In this document: one piece after another, positions 5,081 through 10,973 of the stretch
How the letters are laid out: each line of letters begins with the position of its first letter
Position numbering within the stretch: position 1 is the first letter of the stretch
Assembly (NCBI GenBank): GCA_023436205.1
Contig: JAEZKC010000087.1
Coordinates: forward strand, 1 to 12,325
Direction of reading: 5' to 3'
Length of the DNA: 12,325 bases
Source of the DNA: Fibrobacterota bacterium
GTDB lineage: Bacteria > Fibrobacterota > Chitinivibrionia > Chitinivibrionales > Chitinispirillaceae
Position numbers and translations under genes: made by a program
Notes under the pieces: generated by a model
Told to the model about the DNA's origin: nothing
The model's database searches: none
Seen by the model: the letters and a program-made list of their open reading frames with translations, nothing else

Positions 5081-7099
5081 ATGAACACCAAGGTAACATG
5101 TAAGTTTCCTAAGAGCCACTTTCTCCACATCATGTTTCCAGCTTTCCTTCTGCTCTGCATTATTTTCATTGCTTCAGGCCAGGACAGCTGGGAGTGGCGT
5201 CACCCAGTTCCTCAGGGTAACAACCTGTTTTCTGTTGTCTATTTTGAAAACACCTTCGTCGCTTCAGGCAACGGAGGCACCGTGCTTACCTCTACTGATG
5301 GGAAACAATGGGAACAGCAGAATACAGGCACCACGCGACGGCTTATGAAGATGACGCAAGGGGCAGGGAAACTCTGCGCTGTTGGTGATAAGGGCACCAT
5401 CATTACCTCACCTGATGGAAAAGTGTGGACTGATAGGATTTCCGGCATCAGCTCCCAGCTCTGGGCCATAACTTATGGAAACAACCTCTTCGTAGCTGTC
5501 GGCGACCGAGGTGTCATACTAATATCCTCCGATGGAGTAACCTGGACCAAAATACCTTCCAATATCGATGGTGAAGACCTCCTCACCGTAGCTTACGGCA
5601 ATAACCTTTTTGTAAGCGTTTCAAGAGAGGGCACGGTCATAACTTCTTCAAATGGTACAGAGTGGACCAAGACTGCAACAAATGTGACGCAGTTGTTTCC
5701 GGTCGAAATTGTGTTTGGAAATGGATTATTCGTAGTTGCCAACGATAAAGTTCTGAAGTCGTCAACTGATGGTACAAACTGGCAGGTATGCCACACCGAT
5801 ACCCGCGATCTCAACTCGGTTGAGTTCGCCTCTTCCCGGTTTTTCGCTATCGGCAGCGGGACCCTCCGGTCCTCATCGGATGGAGCAGACTGGCAGATGC
5901 TGGCCTCGGTTACATCAAATACCTTAAACTCGATTGCGTATGGCGGGAATACATTTGTATCAGTAGGCAACGGCGGTATTATCATTTCATCACAGGATGG
6001 CGTAACCTGGACCAAAGAATCGATCGGTGCTGACAGTTGGGCATTCTTAAACTCTATTACCTACGGTAAAGAGCTTTACGTGGTGGTGGGGCTCCGCTAT
6101 CTTCTGGTGTCAACTGATGGGAGGAACTGGACCAATATTGCCACCTCTGAAACAGACGACCTGTACTCTGTTGCCTTTGGAAAAGATCGGTTCGCCGCAG
6201 TGGGAATGGACGGTACAGTTGTGGGTTCAGCAGACGGCTACAACTGGACAAAGTATCCGGTTCCTATCCAAGAGCATCTTAATTCCCTCGTATTCCGCAA
6301 TGATATGTTTGTGGCGGTGGGGAGGGGTGGTACGATTATCACTTCCTCCGATGGGGAAAACTGGACAGTGCGTTCTTCCGGTGTTACCACTGAACTCACA
6401 GGAATAACTTTTGATAACGGCCTTTTTGTTGCGGTAGGAAATTCCGGAACTGTGGTTACTTCTCCGGACGGTATCAACTGGATATCACACTCTACCGGAT
6501 TGGTCGGCCTGGATTTGACCTCTGTGGCGTTCGGAAAAGGTAAGTACGTTGCGTTCGACAAATTCGGAGACCTGATCACCTCTACTGACGGTCAGGTGTG
6601 GACTGAAGGCAATTCAGTTGAGGGCCAGATTCAAAGTATCTATTTCGATGGAAACCGATTCATTGCTGTCGGGGCATGGGGTGTTGTATACGAGTCACCT
6701 GACGGCCTCAACTACACAAGACTTGATCTCGGAATAGGAACCCATTTGTATTGCATTGCCAATGTAAACTCGCAACTGTTTCTCATCGGTTCAGAGGGAA
6801 CAATCATAGCTCTGAATCCGGGATCTACTGAATCTTTTTCCCTTCCCGTTCGGAATTCCCGCCTTGCGGGAATAAACGCATTTCGGAAGAATGACCGCGT
6901 TCACTTGGCGCTACCCTGCAACATGGAAGCCGGGCAGGTAAAGGTGACACTTCACACTCTCGACGGGAAAGTAGTGTATACCCAATCTTCCATAGTTAAT
7001 GGCAGGACTTTAACGGTCGATATTAAAGGCCTTCCGAAAGTAAGCTACATCATTTCTGTTTTGGCAAAGGGGAGGACCTGGAGTGCTCTTGTTCAGTAG
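5081..7099 (+). CDS. Secreted double beta-propeller protein with type IX-like sorting domain
   Basis: A 672-aa exported protein. The start is ATG at 5081, 8 nt after AAGGA. Residues about 14-33 (HFLHIMFPAFLLLCIIFIAS) form a signal peptide, with likely cleavage after ASG before QDSWEW. The body has about 14 tandem repeats of 38-42 aa on the pattern L-x-S/T-I/V-x-[FY]-G-N-x-[LF]-F-V-A-V-G-x-G-G-T-I-x-[ST]-S-x-D-G-x-x-W-T. This resembles the BNR/YCF48-type propeller blades; 14 blades would make two seven-bladed propellers, though the last is degenerate. The C-terminal 75 residues (from about NSRLAGINAF: VKVTLHTLDGKVVYTQ, then VDIKGLPKVSYIISVLA) have the form of a type IX secretion C-terminal domain. 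A cell-surface or released binding role is likely; the ligand is unknown. Confidence 0.85.
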   Translation: MNTKVTCKFPKSHFLHIMFPAFLLLCIIFIASGQDSWEWRHPVPQGNNLFSVVYFENTFVASGNGGTVLTSTDGKQWEQQNTGTTRRLMKMTQGAGKLCAVGDKGTIITSPDGKVWTDRISGISSQLWAITYGNNLFVAVGDRGVILISSDGVTWTKIPSNIDGEDLLTVAYGNNLFVSVSREGTVITSSNGTEWTKTATNVTQLFPVEIVFGNGLFVVANDKVLKSSTDGTNWQVCHTDTRDLNSVEFASSRFFAIGSGTLRSSSDGADWQMLASVTSNTLNSIAYGGNTFVSVGNGGIIISSQDGVTWTKESIGADSWAFLNSITYGKELYVVVGLRYLLVSTDGRNWTNIATSETDDLYSVAFGKDRFAAVGMDGTVVGSADGYNWTKYPVPIQEHLNSLVFRNDMFVAVGRGGTIITSSDGENWTVRSSGVTTELTGITFDNGLFVAVGNSGTVVTSPDGINWISHSTGLVGLDLTSVAFGKGKYVAFDKFGDLITSTDGQVWTEGNSVEGQIQSIYFDGNRFIAVGAWGVVYESPDGLNYTRLDLGIGTHLYCIANVNSQLFLIGSEGTIIALNPGSTESFSLPVRNSRLAGINAFRKNDRVHLALPCNMEAGQVKVTLHTLDGKVVYTQSSIVNGRTLTVDIKGLPKVSYIISVLAKGRTWSALVQ

Positions 7100-7139
7100 C
7101 TGATTGGTTGGCTTCGAGTATTAAGGCATTAGTGCGGCT

Positions 7140-7186
7140 GGGGGATCAGGCAGTACCCCGACTGTTAAGGAGGGCACGGATCCCCC
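7140..7186 (+). repeat. R2 dispersed repeat, copy 3, bracketed by an 8-bp inverted repeat
   Basis: The 30-nt R2 motif lies at 7146-7175. It is enclosed by the perfect inverted repeat GGGGGATC (7140-7147) and GATCCCCC (7179-7186), which could fold the transcript into a stem with a 31-nt loop. It sits between the propeller gene and the membrane-protein gene. No T-run follows, so it is not a standard terminator. Confidence 0.75.
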
Positions 7187-7217
7187 GCTATGCTTTTAGT
7201 GATTCAGGATTAAGTGC

Positions 7218-7862
7218 ATGCTAAAAAAAACCATTTTGTCGATTTTACTTTTATTGTCTATTTATTTCCTCTATACAAGGGCCAGCTGGGATAGCAGTGT
7301 GGAATATGGAGAAGAATCTGTAACTATCACCATTAATGAATTCGGCTACGCTTTCGGAAATATCATCTTCATCTTACACTTTTACCTGTTGGTGATCTTT
7401 TTCGTCTGGCATTTTATAAATCGCCTTATATCAGAGGGCCTGGGTGGCATTATTAAAACAACCGCAGCCTCATGCTTGTCAGGAATCAAAAAAGTTCTCA
7501 GTGGAAAAGTTTCTGTCAAATCTTTGGATGGAAGCATTATAATGATATTGGTTATTACTATTCTGCTATTATGCGGATTTTATATTACATATACTACTCC
7601 GTACAAAACTGAGATCATTGTCACAACCGATCCAGTACGGGAAATTCAGGTCAGGTCCCACTTTTTCTACCCTCGTAAAGCACAAGATAATACCTATCGG
7701 TACAATAATGATGATCTGATTTATCTCCACTTACGGGAACCGGATGATCCTGGGTCGGCAACTCCGACGGCCAAATATCAATTTACACCAGCACTTCACG
7801 ATATCCAAATATCTATACCAGCACGCCGAAAATGGAAACTGGGTTGGCAACATTCTTCATAA
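7218..7862 (+). CDS. Membrane protein of unknown function (possible C-terminal frameshift)
   Basis: A 214-aa protein of no family I recognise. The start is ATG at 7218 with AGGA 8 nt upstream. Three hydrophobic helices are visible: residues about 4-20 (KTILSILLLLSIYFLYT), about 48-67 (NIIFILHFYLLVIFFVWHFI) and about 106-124 (IIMILVITILLLCGFYITY). A polar domain of about 90 residues follows. The frame ends KWKLGWQHSS at 7862. The neighbouring frame continues without a stop to 7953 with protein-like sequence (GNILHKSTGLAMLVRSYEGM, then DKKPYREVSFPARE), so one indel near 7830-7860 may have cut about 30 residues from a protein of about 245 aa. Confidence 0.7.
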   Translation: MLKKTILSILLLLSIYFLYTRASWDSSVEYGEESVTITINEFGYAFGNIIFILHFYLLVIFFVWHFINRLISEGLGGIIKTTAASCLSGIKKVLSGKVSVKSLDGSIIMILVITILLLCGFYITYTTPYKTEIIVTTDPVREIQVRSHFFYPRKAQDNTYRYNNDDLIYLHLREPDDPGSATPTAKYQFTPALHDIQISIPARRKWKLGWQHSS

Positions 7863-7972
7863 GAGCACCGGCCTTGCAATGCTTGTACGGAGCTACGAGG
7901 GGATGGATAAAAAACCTTACAGAGAGGTATCCTTTCCAGCCAGGGAAGAGTAGAGGAACTCGGGCGCGTTTT

Positions 7973-8115
7973 TTACCCCGAAGGGGTTGCATCCCTTAGC
8001 CCAGGGGTCATTCCCTGGGTACGATTGTCGTGATCGATAGACTCCGATGCCTATCTTCGATGGAGCTGCGGAGCGAGAGATGGTGCCGGTGACCTGCGAG
8101 GCGTCTTCGCCGTTA
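7973..8115 (+). repeat. R1 dispersed repeat, copy C (short form)
   Basis: This copy has the TACCCCGAAGG module and CCCAGGG/CCCTGGG hairpin seen at 1780, but lacks the middle CCCCCTAAAGGGGG block and goes directly to the 80-nt core (8036-8115). The element is therefore modular. The rest of the gap before the next gene (8116-8322) shows only the ribosome site of that gene and AT-rich sequence; no promoter stands out. Confidence 0.82.
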
Positions 8116-8322
8116 ATAAAAAAAATCCGTCATGCTCTCCATCAGAGCAAAGTTATGAAAAGTGTAACATGAACATAGTATCACCTCCCATGATAGTAGT
8201 TATATTAGGGATAACAAAGTACAGGGAGTCTTCGGCGGGTTCTTCGGTTTGGTGGCAGCTTAATTTGCTGTTAATATGCTATGAGGAATAGTGATGATTA
8301 ATCAAATGTATGGAGGATAGAA

Positions 8323-9075
8323 GTGGGTAACGAATATATAAATGTAACGGCAGACAACATTGCAGCAGAGCACCTATGTTGCGCTATCGCCGATAAAAAA
8401 CATCAAGAAGGTGTTACCGTTAAAAGAGCATGGCTTGCAGACAGAATCAGTGAGGGCCATGTATTCCGAAAGCTTGATGCGAAAGGCAAGGTATTCATTG
8501 AATACGCGCCTCTTGAAAAAGCGTGGGTTCCAGTTGTGGGAGATAACTACCTTTATATTTACTGCCTCTGGGTATCCGGAAGTTATAAAGGAAAAGGGTA
8601 TGGTGATGAATTGCTAAAGCACTGTATCGCCGATGCCAAAAAACAGAAAAAATCAGGTGTCTGCGTTCTCTGCTCAAAAGTCAAAAAACCGTTCCTGTCT
8701 GAAAAGAAGTTCATGATGAAATTCGGGTTCGAAACGGTGGATACAATTGATAATGAGTATGAGCTGCTGGCCCTGTCTTTTGACGGCACCAGGCCAAAGT
8801 TTGCAGCCAGTGCGAAAAAACAAAGCATCGATAGCACAACACTGACCATTTATTATGGTCTGCAGTGCCCCTATATTCCAAACTGCATAAAGCAAATTGA
8901 TGATTATTGCAAGGCAAATGGTATTTCTGTCAATTTTGAAAAAGTCGATACGCTGAAAAAAGCGAAAAGACTACCCTGTGTGTTTAACAACTGGGCTGTC
9001 TTTTATAAGGGCAGGTTTGAAACAGTTCATCTGCTCAATGAGGGATACTTAAAGAAGTTGCTCGATAAGAAGTAG
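8323..9075 (+). CDS. GNAT acetyltransferase with C-terminal YoaP domain
   Basis: A 250-aa two-domain protein. The start is GTG at 8323, 6 nt after GGAGG (8312-8316). Residues about 5-150 are a GNAT fold: the acetyl-CoA-binding motif is at 84-98 (V-S-G-S-Y-K-G-K-G-Y-G-D-E-L-L, with the pyrophosphate loop K89-G-K-G-Y-G94), followed by FLSEKKFMMKFGFE. Residues about 172-250 match the YoaP domain: LTIYYGLQCPYIPNCIKQI with C182 and C188, then RLPCVFNNWAVFYKGRFETV and HLLNEGYLKKLL. The layout is that of Bacillus YoaP-like proteins, whose substrate is, to my knowledge, unknown. The Cys-rich DUF3795 gene follows 65 nt downstream and may be co-transcribed. Confidence 0.88.
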   Translation: MGNEYINVTADNIAAEHLCCAIADKKHQEGVTVKRAWLADRISEGHVFRKLDAKGKVFIEYAPLEKAWVPVVGDNYLYIYCLWVSGSYKGKGYGDELLKHCIADAKKQKKSGVCVLCSKVKKPFLSEKKFMMKFGFETVDTIDNEYELLALSFDGTRPKFAASAKKQSIDSTTLTIYYGLQCPYIPNCIKQIDDYCKANGISVNFEKVDTLKKAKRLPCVFNNWAVFYKGRFETVHLLNEGYLKKLLDKK

Positions 9076-9140
9076 TGTTTGGGGATTGAGATAATCTTGT
9101 GCATAGGGACATATTGTAGCATTCAGCGGTGGTATGAAAA

Positions 9141-9464
9141 ATGAAGCATTATGACGGGAGCATTCCTCCATGCGGAATTTTCTGCGGAGGTTGTCCGAGA
9201 TATAAAAACGGCAAAACGAATTCCTGCGATGGAGCTGATAGCGGATGTAAAAGCCGGAAGTGCAAGAGCATCTATGTGTGCTGTATTGAAAAGAGATCTC
9301 TTGCTTTTTGTCACCAGTGTAAAACTTTCCCCTGTTCCCGGTTTAAAAAGTTTGCAGAAACATGGAAACAGTACAATGAAGACCTGGTGGAAAACCAGAA
9401 AGTTTTAAAGGAGCAAGGGGTCGAAGCACTACTCGGTAAATACAATGAAATGTGCAAGAGGTAG
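9141..9464 (+). CDS. DUF3795-family cysteine-rich protein
   Basis: A 107-aa protein with 12 cysteines, most in the DUF3795 arrangement: C11-x3-C15-x2-C18 (PPCGIFCGGCPRY), C29, C36, C41, C47-C48, then C57-x2-C60-x4-C65 (AFCHQCKTFPCSRF). This pattern suggests zinc or iron-sulfur binding; the function is not known to me. The tail (residues 69-107) is a charged helix ending NEMCKR. The start is ATG at 9141 with only a weak ribosome site (GGTGG, about 9128-9132), so translation may depend on the upstream gene. It follows the GNAT-YoaP gene in the same direction. Confidence 0.88.
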   Translation: MKHYDGSIPPCGIFCGGCPRYKNGKTNSCDGADSGCKSRKCKSIYVCCIEKRSLAFCHQCKTFPCSRFKKFAETWKQYNEDLVENQKVLKEQGVEALLGKYNEMCKR

Positions 9465-9484
9465 GTTTTGGGGGAGAGAGGGGA

Positions 9485-9514
9485 TCAGGCAGTACCCCGA
9501 CTGTCAAGGAGGGC
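9485..9514 (+). repeat. R2 dispersed repeat, copy 4
   Basis: The 30-nt motif, TCAGGCAGTACCCCGACTG followed by TCAAGGAGGGC, lies 21 nt after the DUF3795 stop. The gap 9465-9823 holds this copy, R1 copy D and the promoter of the lipoprotein gene; nothing else was seen. Confidence 0.85.
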
Positions 9515-9574
9515 ACGATAGGGGTAGCATTCTTGCAATCAACAATCTACAATCAAAGATCAACAATTCCTTTT

Positions 9575-9654
9575 GACAGACTCCGATGCCTATCTTCGAT
9601 GGAGCTGCGATGCGAGAGATGGTGCTGGTGACAGAAAAGGCGTCTTCGCCGTGA
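9575..9654 (+). repeat. R1 dispersed repeat, copy D (core only)
   Basis: An 80-nt core nearly identical to those at 187, 1997 and 8036, from GACAGACTCCGATGCCTA to the GGCGTCTTCGCC hairpin (9639-9650). The upstream modules of the longer copies are absent. Confidence 0.88.
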
Positions 9655-9747
9655 GCATAAAACAAGAGGGTACCGAGCGCGGATTCGCCCATCCTTACGG
9701 ATTAGACAATTGCCGCCATCCTGATGCATCATCATGTCGTTATTGGT

Positions 9748-9776
9748 TTTACATCGATAAAATCATTCATTATATT
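9748..9776 (+). promoter_or_regulatory. Sigma-70-type promoter of the lipoprotein gene
   Basis: TTTACA (9748-9753) and TATATT (9771-9776) are separated by exactly 17 nt. A start of transcription near 9783 would leave a leader of about 40 nt with GGAGG at 9814-9818 before the ATG at 9824. Confidence 0.6.
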
Positions 9777-9823
9777 CAAAAGTTATGGTTTTCTGATTTC
9801 ATTCACCAAAAACGGAGGTAAAA

Positions 9824-10426
9824 ATGATCTCACTTAAGCGCTCAATCTGCCTGCTTTCCGCCATGACTCTCACCGTTTCCCTCGTTTCCGGATGCGCCAA
9901 GGCACCCAATGCCGAGCTTGAGGCTGCCAAGGCCGCCATCGAAGCCGCAAAGAACGCTGAAGCCGACAAGTACATGGCCAATAACTATAAGAATCTCCTT
10001 AAGGCACTGGAAACTTCTGAGGCGGAAATCGCAACCCAGAACCAGAAAGTTTTCTTCGGCCGCAGCTACAAAAATGCTAAAACCATGCTCAGTAAAATGA
10101 CTACAGTTGCCCAGGATATTACCAAGGAAGCCCCCAAGGCCAAAGCGGATTTCATAGCGACGGTGAAGGAGAATATTCCTATTGCCAAGGAAAATCTGGC
10201 TACTTCTGCCAAAAGTATCTCCAATGCTGCCAAGTCAAAGGATAAAAAGGCGGTCGTTGAAGAATTGAAAGGGTACCTGAGTGCTGCGGATACAGTCCTG
10301 ATGGCCGCGATCAAGGATTCCGAAGCAGGTGACTTCCTGACCGCCTCCGAGCGTCTGGATACCGTTCAGGCTACGGTGAATAGAATCACCGAAACGCTCA
10401 AGCCGAAAGATGAACCGCAGATGTAA
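9824..10426 (+). CDS. Small helical lipoprotein (DUF4398-like)
   Basis: A 200-aa lipoprotein starting at the ATG at 9824, 5 nt after GGAGG. The signal peptide is MISLKRSICLLSAMTLTVSL followed by VSGC; the lipobox V-S-G-C24 gives the lipidated cysteine. The mature part is rich in Ala, Lys and Glu and almost wholly helical: AELEAAKAAIEAAKNAEADK, then YMANNYKNLLKALETSEAEI. The 'A-x-x-A-I-x-x-A...A-x-x-Y' start is like DUF4398 lipoproteins. It probably sits in the outer or inner membrane facing the periplasm; no partner is evident. It is a single-gene unit with its own promoter (9748-9776) and terminator (10486-10525). Confidence 0.85.
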   Translation: MISLKRSICLLSAMTLTVSLVSGCAKAPNAELEAAKAAIEAAKNAEADKYMANNYKNLLKALETSEAEIATQNQKVFFGRSYKNAKTMLSKMTTVAQDITKEAPKAKADFIATVKENIPIAKENLATSAKSISNAAKSKDKKAVVEELKGYLSAADTVLMAAIKDSEAGDFLTASERLDTVQATVNRITETLKPKDEPQM

Positions 10427-10443
10427 TCTGAGTTTCTGCGGGT

Positions 10444-10470
10444 GATCGCTTGTCTATTTTGCAAGTGATC
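10444..10470 (+). other. Stem-loop after the lipoprotein gene
   Basis: GATCGCTTG (10444-10452) and CAAGTGATC (10462-10470) pair over 9 bp, with one G-T wobble and a 9-nt loop. It lies between the stop codon and the main terminator and may protect the mRNA 3' end. Confidence 0.55.
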
Positions 10471-10485
10471 CGAAATAGAGGTAAT

Positions 10486-10525
10486 GCGGCAATCGGGTGA
10501 CTGGTTGCCGCTTTTGCTTTTTGTA
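10486..10525 (+). terminator. Rho-independent terminator of the lipoprotein gene
   Basis: A perfect 7-bp stem, GCGGCAA (10486-10492) and TTGCCGC (10505-10511), with a 12-nt loop is followed by a T-rich run (TTTTGCTTTTTG). This is the clearest terminator in the window. The next 92 bp (10526-10617) show no gene or motif. Confidence 0.88.
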
Positions 10526-10617
10526 TATGCAAAGATTGTCGGCTAACTTACATTTACACTGCCTAATTTTCTACTCCGATCGCTCCTGTACCCGCGAAAT
10601 TGTGAGATTTTTATTGT

Positions 10618-10700
10618 TAACGGCGAAGACGCCTCTGTCCGGTGCGCGGGGTTCGCCTCCCGCTTCGACACTTCCTTCCCAGTAGGCATCGGAGTCTATC
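10618..10700 (-). repeat. R1 dispersed repeat, copy E (inverted, divergent centre)
   Basis: The only inverted copy. Read on the minus strand it starts GATAGACTCCGATGCCTA and ends GAGGCGTCTTCGCCGTTA like the others, but its middle of about 40 nt is different. Its length is 83 instead of 80 nt, a difference of exactly one codon. Conserved ends with a variable centre set it apart from simple drift. Confidence 0.8.
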
Positions 10701-10725
10701 GATCACGAGATCTTGCGGTACCATT

Positions 10726-10826
10726 CGTCCATTCTGACGGATAGGGCTACAGAGCGGAGTCCCCCTAGTGACTATAGATAAATAGCCGTCAGAGGATCAG
10801 GCGGTACCCCGATTGTTAAGGAAGCC
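10726..10826 (+). repeat. R2 dispersed repeat, copy 5 (long form)
   Basis: It begins CGTCCATTCTGACGGATAGG, as at 3252, and ends with a diverged 30-nt R2 motif at 10797-10826 (TCAGGCGGTACCCCGATTG followed by TTAAGGAAGCC). It lies just after the inverted R1 copy E. Positions 10827-10954 show no gene or motif. Confidence 0.75.
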
Positions 10827-10954
10827 ATGGCTGCCACTAATATCAATCGGACTTGCCCAATTTTCCATTATACTCCCCAATAATTATTTTAGTACACAAG
10901 TTGCTTTTTCATAGCCACAAACCGCAGCCACCCGAATGCACTATTATTCAAGAT

Positions 10955-10968
10955 CTGTCAAGGAGGGC
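10955..10968 (+). repeat. R2 partial copy acting as ribosome binding site
   Basis: CTGTCAAGGAGGGC equals the last 14 nt of the R2 motif. Its AAGGAGG (10960-10966) stands 7 nt before the ATG at 10974 and is an ideal Shine-Dalgarno sequence for the outer-membrane gene that follows. The match may be chance, because AAGGAGG is common before genes. Confidence 0.5.
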
Positions 10969-10973
10969 TTCTG

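Noticed and set aside
5239..6579. Several minus-strand and alternative frames inside the propeller gene.
   Set aside because: Shadows produced by the repeated blade sequence; the + strand frame has a signal peptide and a continuous repeat pattern.
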